64,000 nucleotides of DNA from Thermoanaerobacter wiegelii Rt8.B1. Its GTDB lineage: Bacteria > Bacillota > Thermoanaerobacteria > Thermoanaerobacterales > Thermoanaerobacteraceae. The notes under the pieces were generated by a model, which was not told the origin of the DNA, ran no database searches, and saw nothing but the letters and a program-made list of their open reading frames with translations. How positions within the stretch are numbered: position 1 is the stretch's first letter; each line of letters starts with the position of its first letter. Below, piece by piece: positions 57,251-64,000 of this stretch. The stretch covers positions 2,100,001 through 2,164,000 of the forward strand of contig NC_015958.1 in NCBI RefSeq assembly GCF_000147695.2. Reading direction: 5' to 3'. Both the position numbers and the translations under genes were made by a program.

Positions 57251-57411
57251 TGTGAGCATCCTCCATTCCTTCCTTGCAATTTAAGAGTTTCCCTAACTAC
57301 AGGAATAATGGTTTTTATGGGTGCCTGCAATGACCCTTTGCAAATCTGGGGATTTTTCTTTGCAACTTTGTCCATTTTTATTTTACAATAAACACCATAA
57401 ATTTTTCTCAT
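57251..57411. other. Spacer between istA remnant and DUF89 gene
   Basis: No gene. Contains the presumed IS21 outer end (a TGCAA-repeat-type stretch near 57325-57350). Confidence 0.4.
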
Positions 57412-58293
57412 CTATAGGTGTATGTTTAAAAAAGCAATATCAAGACTATTAAGCTGGATCTTTTTCATAATAACATCACATTTACACAAAAAAATAAAAT
57501 AGATATTACGTCCATAAATATCATTCAAAGTCTCAAAATTCCCTTGGCCTTTTGATATAATGATATCCGCTTTTTTAAACCACTTCATAAATTTATCAGA
57601 TACTTCTTCTAAATCTGTGCCCGGTATAGCAGTGCCATTATCAATAATGCAAGCAAATTTATCTATTCCTACCATATATGCATCTTCTTTTGTAACATCA
57701 TTTAATATATATCCTCCTCTTACTCCAAAAATTATTTTCACGTCAGGATTATAATTTTTTATCTCTTTTATTAAAAGCATATCGAGAACAACTTCTCCTG
57801 CATTGTCACCTAAATAAAGAATATACTCGGCTTTTTTTATGTCTTCTCTAAATTTATTATATACTTCCATAGAAAACTCTTTCTTTAAAGTTGGAACAAT
57901 TATTTTTTCCATTACATTTTCTTCAACATTATCAAAGATTCCAAAATCTATTATATTACCTGCCCCTGCAATTTTTATCGATGTTAAGAGTCTATCTTGT
58001 GAACTTTCTATAATATATTCTAGCTTTTTTGTTAAACTCAATAACTTTTTATTGAAATATTTTCTTTCTTTTGCATAAAAATCATAGTCTCCACTAATCC
58101 CTAAATATTTCTTTAGCAAATTATACGTGATGTGTGTAATATAGGGAGGACTTTTAGAGGAGGGTACCTCTACTACATTTTTCATCACTTCCTTCAAATA
58201 GAGTATTTTTTCATCCTCATTTTTAAAATATTTATTAGCTACTTTATATGCATGATTTATTACACAAGGTATACACTGTGCCTCTAATTTCAT
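57412..58293 (-). CDS. DUF89/ARMT1-like metal-dependent phosphatase
   Basis: About 293 residues, DUF89 family of damage-control phosphatases acting on sugar phosphates. The start KLEAQCIPCVINHAYKVANK carries the Cys-x2-Cys motif typical of the family's N-terminus; later motifs are AGAGNIIDFGIF, ILYLGDNAGEVVLDMLLI (metal-binding Asp-Asn) and ADIIISKGQGNFETL. ATG 58293 with GGGGTGA. Being the last gene of a sugar PTS/isomerase cluster suggests removal of a toxic or dead-end phosphate. Substrate unknown. Confidence 0.82.
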   Translation of the reverse strand: MKLEAQCIPCVINHAYKVANKYFKNEDEKILYLKEVMKNVVEVPSSKSPPYITHITYNLLKKYLGISGDYDFYAKERKYFNKKLLSLTKKLEYIIESSQDRLLTSIKIAGAGNIIDFGIFDNVEENVMEKIIVPTLKKEFSMEVYNKFREDIKKAEYILYLGDNAGEVVLDMLLIKEIKNYNPDVKIIFGVRGGYILNDVTKEDAYMVGIDKFACIIDNGTAIPGTDLEEVSDKFMKWFKKADIIISKGQGNFETLNDIYGRNIYFIFLCKCDVIMKKIQLNSLDIAFLNIHL

Positions 58294-58423
58294 TTTTTCA
58301 CCCCAAATTATGAATAATGTTAAATTCTTCATATTTCTTTAATTGAAATTAACACTTTTTAACTTCTATCTAGAATATTAAATAAAAAATAAACAAATAA
58401 ACACAATACCAAAGAAATGTTCT

Positions 58424-60181
58424 CTAACATCTAACATATGCCTTTATTGTTGCAATTGTTTTTCCTTTACTCTTTCCATAAGGTCTTATCGTATACTCGC
58501 CAACAGCAGCAGGTACTATAAATGTTTCTGCATAATGTACAATTAAAGGCTCAAATTTATTCTCCGGACTTTCAACAATAGCTTCTTCACCCTCCACAAG
58601 GCACAACACATTTACTATTCCATTCGTGTTATGTTTTACTGGTCCACTAAACCAATGTCTTCTCGTCTCTATAAATTCTAATTCATGTAATCCAGTTTTT
58701 TCTTCTCGGTAGTTTTCTCCTTCCTCTATGAGTTCTATTTTATTAATTAGATTTTTTTTCACCCATTCTGTAGTTCTTCCCCATTGGATAACTTTGACAC
58801 CATGATCTATATGCACAGGTCTTGGCAAACCATCAAGACCTACCCGTCCCCAATCCCATAATTTAAAAGTAAAAATATAAGGAGTAGCGCTTATTTCTAA
58901 AACCATGCAATTTTTACCTGAACAATGGACAGTACCTGCTGGGATTAAAAGATGATCGTGTTTTTTGACAGGGAATTTGTTTATATATTTTTCCGCATCA
59001 AATTCTAATTTCCCTTTTTCCGCTTCTTTAAGTTCAGTAATAAAACTTTCTTTGTCTATATTTTCTTTCAATCCTAAATACACATGTGCATCTTCCTTAG
59101 CATCTAAAATGTAATAACTTTCATCTTGTGTATAATGCATTCCAAAAGTTTCTTGAATATATTCGGTTGTGGGATGGACTTGAAGGCTGAGATTACCTCC
59201 ATCCATTGTATCCAAAAAATCAAATCTTATTGGAAATTCTGCACCAAATCGCGCATAGACTTTTTCACCTAAGAGTTCCTTGGGTCTGTATAATACCACA
59301 TTTAACGAGGGTATTTCTATTCTAACTTTTCCATACCTTAAATAAAGACTATTTTCCTCTGGGACACAGTTAAAACACCAAGCATAGTTTTCTTTTGTCT
59401 TATCAAGATCACATACTTCTTTCAGCCACTGACCTCCCCATACCCCAGGATCAAAATACGGTACCAATTCAAAAGGTCGTTTCGTTACCTCTATTAACCC
59501 AGCTCTAAAAGCGTTTCCAGTAATCATTTTGGGTTTATCATATATATTAGTATCAAGTAAATAATCTATTTCCTCATAAAGAGTTTTTTTATGTCTGTCA
59601 GCTATTCTCCATTCTATGAAAAAGGCTCTCTTATATTTTCGTAAAACATCTTCATCAAAATTATCTAGTTTAAAATTACCTAATTCGTTTCTTCTAAATC
59701 TTTGCTGTATTTCCCATCTAGCCAAATCTGCATATATAAGAATATCTCCTCTGTTTACAACACTAGCTGCAAAACCATAGATAAGAATTAATCCTTTTTC
59801 TACTTCCTCAACTGCCCTTTTAGCTTTTTGTAGTTTTTCAGTATCTATAAAATCATAGATTGTTCCGTAATACATAATACCAAAAACCCTATCATCGGTT
59901 AAATTTCTTTGCATCAGCTCAGTTAATTTGTTACATTCATAAAAAATGTCATCACTCTTTATTATTAATGTAGGTTTTAATCCATCTTTGAAAGCTGTTA
60001 AAACCTCACTTTCCCTAACTCCCAAATAGGTATCCACTGTAATAATGAATTTTTCTTTGTTTATTTTGCTTTTAATTTCCTTTAATATATCAGAATAACC
60101 TTCCCATGCACAATTGTCATACCCATGTATAACTACTTCAGGTTCCTTGTTGAAATTTGATATTGTTGCTCTGTACCTCAC
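58424..60181 (-). CDS. Class I mannose-6-phosphate isomerase-like protein with N-terminal extension
   Basis: 585 residues. The C-terminal 350 residues have the manA cupin pattern: RPFELVPYFDPGVWGGQWLK, NLSLQVHPTTEYI (zinc-site Gln-His), DAHVYLGLKENI, DHLLIPAGTVHCSGKNCMVLEI (His) and FKLWDWGRVGLDG. The first 210 residues form a separate domain (FIITVDTYLGVRESEVLTAF; ILIYGFAASVV), perhaps nucleoside-kinase-like, of unclear role. About twice the size of typical ManA. GTG start after AAGGAGG. Probably isomerises an imported sugar phosphate. Confidence 0.8.
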   Translation of the reverse strand: MRYRATISNFNKEPEVVIHGYDNCAWEGYSDILKEIKSKINKEKFIITVDTYLGVRESEVLTAFKDGLKPTLIIKSDDIFYECNKLTELMQRNLTDDRVFGIMYYGTIYDFIDTEKLQKAKRAVEEVEKGLILIYGFAASVVNRGDILIYADLARWEIQQRFRRNELGNFKLDNFDEDVLRKYKRAFFIEWRIADRHKKTLYEEIDYLLDTNIYDKPKMITGNAFRAGLIEVTKRPFELVPYFDPGVWGGQWLKEVCDLDKTKENYAWCFNCVPEENSLYLRYGKVRIEIPSLNVVLYRPKELLGEKVYARFGAEFPIRFDFLDTMDGGNLSLQVHPTTEYIQETFGMHYTQDESYYILDAKEDAHVYLGLKENIDKESFITELKEAEKGKLEFDAEKYINKFPVKKHDHLLIPAGTVHCSGKNCMVLEISATPYIFTFKLWDWGRVGLDGLPRPVHIDHGVKVIQWGRTTEWVKKNLINKIELIEEGENYREEKTGLHELEFIETRRHWFSGPVKHNTNGIVNVLCLVEGEEAIVESPENKFEPLIVHYAETFIVPAAVGEYTIRPYGKSKGKTIATIKAYVRC

Positions 60182-60211
60182 ATCGAAACCTCCTTAAACA
60201 TAAATATAATT

Positions 60212-60769
60212 TTATCTTTTAACAAACTCAATTTTGCCATTAATTTTATATACTCTATATGGAAATTCTCCTTTTCTGACAGCTTCATAATCATGACCTG
60301 CTGTTGTTGGCCAACAAGCTGCCACTTTAAAAACCGAATCTCCAGTATTAACTAATCTATGTGCATATTTACCATCAATGTAATGAATGGACCCAGGAAA
60401 TACTTTTTCCACATACATTTCTCTTTGCTCATTCATCAGTAATAACAATCCTTCACCTTCTATGCCAAAATAATATTCTGCACAATTTTTATCAACATGG
60501 AAATGTCCTTGCGTCATATTGCATTCATTTTTAATATAAACTGGATACATTACAGTAAGTCCATATAATAAATTTCCTTGTTTATCTTCATCGCCTTCTC
60601 CGTATGAATAAACTTCATACATTATAGTTTCATGATTATAAATAGAAACATCAGCATCTGCATATAAATGTAAAACATCTTTCAAATGTTTTTTGTAATG
60701 TTTTACATTTATTCCAACCAAAATATTTTTTACCCTGTCAAACTGTAGTTTTGGTTTTAATATATTCAT
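60212..60769 (-). CDS. Cupin-type phosphoglucose isomerase
   Basis: About 185 residues. Cupin PGI motif GHFHVDKNCAEYYFGIEGEG (His-x-His-x(n)-Glu metal ligands), then GSIHYIDGKYAHRLVNTGDS and CWPTTAGHDYEAV, the pattern of archaeal cPGI. Converts glucose-6-P and fructose-6-P. I favour the ATG at 60769 after AAGGGAG; an ATG at 60790 is possible. Adjacent to a larger cupin paralogue. Confidence 0.85.
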   Translation of the reverse strand: MNILKPKLQFDRVKNILVGINVKHYKKHLKDVLHLYADADVSIYNHETIMYEVYSYGEGDEDKQGNLLYGLTVMYPVYIKNECNMTQGHFHVDKNCAEYYFGIEGEGLLLLMNEQREMYVEKVFPGSIHYIDGKYAHRLVNTGDSVFKVAACWPTTAGHDYEAVRKGEFPYRVYKINGKIEFVKR

Positions 60770-60804
60770 CTTAAACATTTCTCCCTTCATTAACTATCCA
60801 GAAA

Positions 60805-61584
60805 CTATGGAATAAAATTATTCCACAGCCTTTGGACCATATTAGGATTTGAAACAAATTCAAATATGTCTGGATTTTTTTCAAATTGTTCATATAAAGG
60901 CACATTTTGTTTGATAGAAAATTCATCATAATTTCTTGGATCTTTTATTGTTAAATCATGTTCTTTATATCGATTGTTTTTTACCCACTCTATTTTGTCA
61001 TTATGTTCTAAAATTGGGTACCAAGCCAGTCCACCATAACTTCTTATTCTTTCATATTCAAAACCATAATCTCTCACACATAGTGCTAAGAATGTTAAAG
61101 GTTCTTTTGTATTAGCGCTTACAGTATAATGTGCCCAACCCGGGGGAACTATTACAATGTCTTTAGGTTTTGCGTATACTGCAAAACATCTATCAGGATT
61201 ATCCTCCACTTTTTCTTGCATATATATAACTGCTTCACCTGTCCAAATCTCAAATATTTCCGGCGTTGAACAATTACAATACCTTGACAAAGCATGGATA
61301 TGTCCTTGTGACCTTACAGGTTCTTTCCCCAACCTACCAGAAGCATAAGTTACTATACCAAATAGTAAGTTTTTCTTTATTAATACATTTTTATCTTTAC
61401 TTTTTCCTACATCCATTGCTATAGCATATACTATCTCTGGTCCTTCACACATAGGATCTAATAAACTTTTTCTGATATCTTCTAATCTTCTATACTCTAC
61501 TTCTGGCCCAAATACATTTTTACCATAAATAAAACCCAGAGGTTCTTTTGTCGGTATTATCTCAATTCCATAATATTGTCTCAT
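60805..61584 (-). CDS. Cupin phosphoglucose isomerase-like protein, second copy
   Basis: About 259 residues. Motifs: VRSQGHIHALSRYCNCSTPEIF with His-x-His and Glu, and IVIVPPGWAHYTVSANTKEP with the fourth His. Same family as 60212-60769 but longer, with a 60-residue C-terminal tail, and its spacing of metal ligands differs. Substrate may therefore differ. ATG 61584 with GGGAG upstream. Confidence 0.8.
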   Translation of the reverse strand: MRQYYGIEIIPTKEPLGFIYGKNVFGPEVEYRRLEDIRKSLLDPMCEGPEIVYAIAMDVGKSKDKNVLIKKNLLFGIVTYASGRLGKEPVRSQGHIHALSRYCNCSTPEIFEIWTGEAVIYMQEKVEDNPDRCFAVYAKPKDIVIVPPGWAHYTVSANTKEPLTFLALCVRDYGFEYERIRSYGGLAWYPILEHNDKIEWVKNNRYKEHDLTIKDPRNYDEFSIKQNVPLYEQFEKNPDIFEFVSNPNMVQRLWNNFIP

Positions 61585-61641
61585 TATTATACACACTCCC
61601 AATATTAATATAATTTAAAATATTATCAATATTCAATGCTA

Positions 61642-61661
61642 AACCGGGCAAAAGCCCGGTT
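61642..61661. terminator. Hairpin between EIID and cupin genes
   Basis: 8-bp stem AACCGGGC/GCCCGGTT with AAAA loop; T-run follows on the plus strand, poly-A before it. On the minus strand it may be a partial terminator or processing site in the operon. Confidence 0.6.
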
Positions 61662-61663
61662 TT

Positions 61664-62485
61664 TTAAAATATTCCAAGTAAAACTCCTACAATTGCTGTT
61701 ATAAGCAAGATTATCATCATTTTTAAAGCAGATACATTTTTTCTCGACATTAAATACCACGTTATTATAACTAGCAAAAAAGGTAATAAATGAGGGAAAA
61801 TATTATCAAGTAATTTTTGAAACTCAATGTTGACATTTCCACTTTTATAAACCAACTTAGTTGAAAGATTAACGTAGCTAGCTGCTATTCCTCCAATTAC
61901 AATCATTCCAAGTACTATAAACGATTCCGTTATCCTTTTAGCTTGTTCTCCTATTAAAATTTTTACAGAATCCAGACCTAAACTATATCCTTTCATGTAT
62001 AAATAATAGGTGCCTAAAACTATAATGAGATTATACGTCACTATATAAAATATAGGCCCTAAAACACTTCCTCCAGAAGCAAGCCCCATCCCTATACTTA
62101 ACAAGATTGGTATAAGCATACCAGGAATTAAAGAATCTCCTATTCCTGCTAAAGGACCCATTAATCCTACTTTAACACTTTGAATAGTTTCTTCATCAAC
62201 ATCCTCTCCATTTGCTTTTGCTTCTTCTAATCCAGCCACAATACCATTTACTATACTGCCAATTTGAGGTTCTGTATTGTAAAAAGCGGAGTGTCTTTTT
62301 AAAGCAGCTATTTGATCCTCTTTTTTGTCATATAATTTTTTTATGATTGGAATCATTGAATGACAAAATCCAAATGATTCTAATCTTTCAAAACTCATTG
62401 AAGACAAATTGAAGAAAAGCCATCTCCACCATCCCGCGATTAAATCTTTCTTTTCGAGTTTCTTTACATTTGCACTATTGCTCAT
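61664..62485 (-). CDS. PTS mannose-family EIID subunit, second operon
   Basis: About 273 residues. FFNLSSMSFERLESFGFCHS, FYNTEPQIGSIVNGIVAGLE, GLMGPLAGIGDSLIPGMLIP and a membrane C-terminus mark EIID-Man. ATG 62485 with AGGAGG, overlapping the EIIC 3' end by ten bases. Confidence 0.93.
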   Translation of the reverse strand: MSNSANVKKLEKKDLIAGWWRWLFFNLSSMSFERLESFGFCHSMIPIIKKLYDKKEDQIAALKRHSAFYNTEPQIGSIVNGIVAGLEEAKANGEDVDEETIQSVKVGLMGPLAGIGDSLIPGMLIPILLSIGMGLASGGSVLGPIFYIVTYNLIIVLGTYYLYMKGYSLGLDSVKILIGEQAKRITESFIVLGMIVIGGIAASYVNLSTKLVYKSGNVNIEFQKLLDNIFPHLLPFLLVIITWYLMSRKNVSALKMMIILLITAIVGVLLGIF

Positions 62486-63248
62486 TTTCAATTGCCTCCT
62501 TATTTGAGGAACTATATTTATAATGCATTACAGCAAAAGCAATACCTAACATAGCAAGTGCGACCATGTTCAATTTTAAGAAAACCACTGCTATAAAACC
62601 AACAGCAAAGAATGCTAGCAAGGAGACATCTTTAACAACCTGTTTTAATAAAATACCAATACCAACTGCAGGTAACATACCGCCAAGAACACTCATAATA
62701 TCAATAACAACTTTAGGTGTTGCAGTTACAAAATGCTGTATATATGGTGCTCCAAAATAAACCGCAATAAACGAAGGTATAAACCTCAAAAGAAAATTCG
62801 TTATCTGCGGATAAACTGCATTTACTAATACAATTCCTCTAAAGTCACCCTTTTCCACAAATCTATCACCCATATGGGCATATACAGAATTTAATACCAT
62901 CATGAAATTAAATACGATTGTTCCCGCAATACCAATTGTAGCAGCAAGTGTTACAGCAACTTTAGGGTCAGCACCTGATAATACACCAAGTGCAATTGCA
63001 GGATAAGCCACAAAATTAAGATCTGCCGGCATTGTACCTCCGGGTGTTATCAAAGCTATATATACTGCCTGTACAGCAACTCCTATTAAAATACCCTTTT
63101 GTACGTCTCCCAGTATTAGACCGACAATCATTCCCGAAACAAGAGGACGTGTTAGTGTATACCATCCGCCTGTTGTACCTAAGATCCACGGCGTACTCAA
63201 AGAACCAAGGTAGCAAAATATACCTATTAATATTGCCTTTAAAAGCAT
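62475..63248 (-). CDS. PTS mannose-family EIIC subunit, second operon
   Basis: 257 residues, multi-helix. RPLVSGMIVGLILGDVQKG, ITPGGTMPADLNFVAYPAIA and PAVGIGILLKQVVKDVS are the family motifs. GGGAGG upstream of the ATG. Confidence 0.93.
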   Translation of the reverse strand: MLLKAILIGIFCYLGSLSTPWILGTTGGWYTLTRPLVSGMIVGLILGDVQKGILIGVAVQAVYIALITPGGTMPADLNFVAYPAIALGVLSGADPKVAVTLAATIGIAGTIVFNFMMVLNSVYAHMGDRFVEKGDFRGIVLVNAVYPQITNFLLRFIPSFIAVYFGAPYIQHFVTATPKVVIDIMSVLGGMLPAVGIGILLKQVVKDVSLLAFFAVGFIAVVFLKLNMVALAMLGIAFAVMHYKYSSSNKEAIENEQ

Positions 63249-63277
63249 TTCAAATCCTCCCTTTTAATTTTTTAATT

Positions 63278-63772
63278 TTATTTTTTTACAAACTCTTCTC
63301 TTATGTCACTCCATCTATACATTTTGCTGTCAGGTACAAGTTGAAATGTTATGTCTACCCCCCAATTATGCAATTGTTCACACGCTTCTATTTCTTCATA
63401 CGTCAGAGATGCATTTGGAGCAACATTTACTGTGTTTGGCCTCGCACTTGAGGGCCCATAAATTACTTCTTTTATAAAATCACACCCCCCTTCAATTAGT
63501 TTAAGTAAAGTAATGGGAGTTTTTACAATAATAAAGTAATTTTTTTGGGAATCCCTTGCTTCAATAATTTTAGGAATTGCATCTTTGATAGTATAAATAC
63601 TAGATTTTATGCCAGGAGGAGCGGCATTTTTCATAACCATAGAAAGAACTTTATCTGATGCTATTTTATCATCCACAGCAATTATTTCGTCGCATTTTTT
63701 CTCTCTCGCCCACCTTGTTACAATTTGTCCATGAATAACTCTATCATCCACTCTGACAAGTGTTATTGGCAT
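63278..63772 (-). CDS. PTS mannose-family EIIB subunit, second operon
   Basis: 164 residues. MPITLVRVDDRVIHGQIVTR with His14; KNAAPPGIKSSIYTIKDAIP and a C-terminal WGVDITFQLVPDSKMYRWSD. GAGGGGG upstream of the ATG. Confidence 0.93.
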   Translation of the reverse strand: MPITLVRVDDRVIHGQIVTRWAREKKCDEIIAVDDKIASDKVLSMVMKNAAPPGIKSSIYTIKDAIPKIIEARDSQKNYFIIVKTPITLLKLIEGGCDFIKEVIYGPSSARPNTVNVAPNASLTYEEIEACEQLHNWGVDITFQLVPDSKMYRWSDIREEFVKK

Positions 63773-63807
63773 TTTAATAACCCCCTCAATTATTCTATTG
63801 GCAATTT

Positions 63808-64000
63808 TTATATTTCAGGAGCAAAAATGCTTTCTTTACCTGTTTGTATAGCTATATTAACAAGTTCCTCCAAATTAGCAGTGTCTCTCATTGCAATTAT
63901 TTCTAAAAACATTGGTAAATTTAAACCAGAAATTACTCGTATATTTTTATTTGAATATTTTTTAATTGCAAGTTCTAAACTCACATTATATGGGCTACCA
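63808..64000 (-). CDS. PTS mannose-family EIIA subunit, second operon, N-terminus outside window
   Basis: The last 63 codons: GSPYNVSLELAIKKYSNKN, RVISGLNLPMFLEIIAMRD and the tail ending FAPEI. GSPYN and GLNLPM-LE are the EIIA-Man signature. The active-site His lies beyond the right edge. Gene order A-B-C-D, whereas in the first PTS operon EIIA comes last. Confidence 0.88.
   Translation of the reverse strand, partial: GSPYNVSLELAIKKYSNKNIRVISGLNLPMFLEIIAMRDTANLEELVNIAIQTGKESIFAPEI

Overview
The window is a low-GC, Firmicutes-type chromosome segment. Gene order and families (acpS-nnrDE-lipoprotein-alr-ndoAI-ndoA, a sigY-yxl operon, ytaF, hybrid-cluster protein, mannose-family PTS, corrinoid methyltransferase genes, a group IIC intron and many decayed insertion sequences) point to a thermophilic anaerobic clostridium, most likely Thermoanaerobacter or a close relative. 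This is inferred from gene content; no rRNA, tRNA or CRISPR array was seen.

1-16.5 kb is mostly ordinary core genome. It runs from a truncated DUF5693 gene and an exported protein, past a deleted group IIC intron sitting right after the ndoA terminator, through the alr/ndoAI/ndoA operon, a small-regulator pair with an inverted-repeat operator, hcp with a CRP/FNR-type palindrome, DUF503 and DUF218 genes, a six-gene sigY-yxlCDEFG-like operon, ytaF and a 1-Cys peroxiredoxin.

16.5-20.7 kb is an insertion graveyard: a beta-lactamase fragment, a frameshifted IS110 element with a structured leader that may be a bridge RNA, IS21 istA/istB remnants and an IS256-type element with one nonsense codon. 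20.9-28.7 kb is a sugar ABC-transport and catabolism operon under a LacI regulator: binding protein, ATPase (frameshifted), permease, PfkB kinase, class II aldolase and 1-phospho/tagatose-6-P kinase. The logic is import, two phosphorylations and aldol cleavage of a ketohexose.

28.8-38.6 kb is a second mobile and decayed region: IS4-like and IS1634-like elements, a RelE/Phd-type toxin-antitoxin pair, a possible 43-residue membrane peptide, pseudogenes of DUF2442, hicB and IS110, and a DUF6431 plus Mu-like transposase element.

38.6-54.6 kb is the most interesting part. Two copies of a RamA-like corrinoid activase (both frameshifted), a PocR-AraC regulator, a corrinoid protein and a zinc-type URO-D methyltransferase form one cluster. 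Next to it a mannose-family PTS, driven by a LevR-type sigma-54 activator through a clear -24/-12 promoter, is translationally coupled to a second URO-D-family protein. A link between PTS sugar uptake and corrinoid or URO-D chemistry (for example demethylation of a methylated sugar) is a testable hypothesis. 54.7-57.3 kb holds IS30 inserted in a decayed istA. 57.4-64 kb is a second mannose-family PTS operon with two cupin phosphoglucose-isomerase-like proteins, a large mannose-6-P-isomerase-like protein and a DUF89 phosphatase-like protein.
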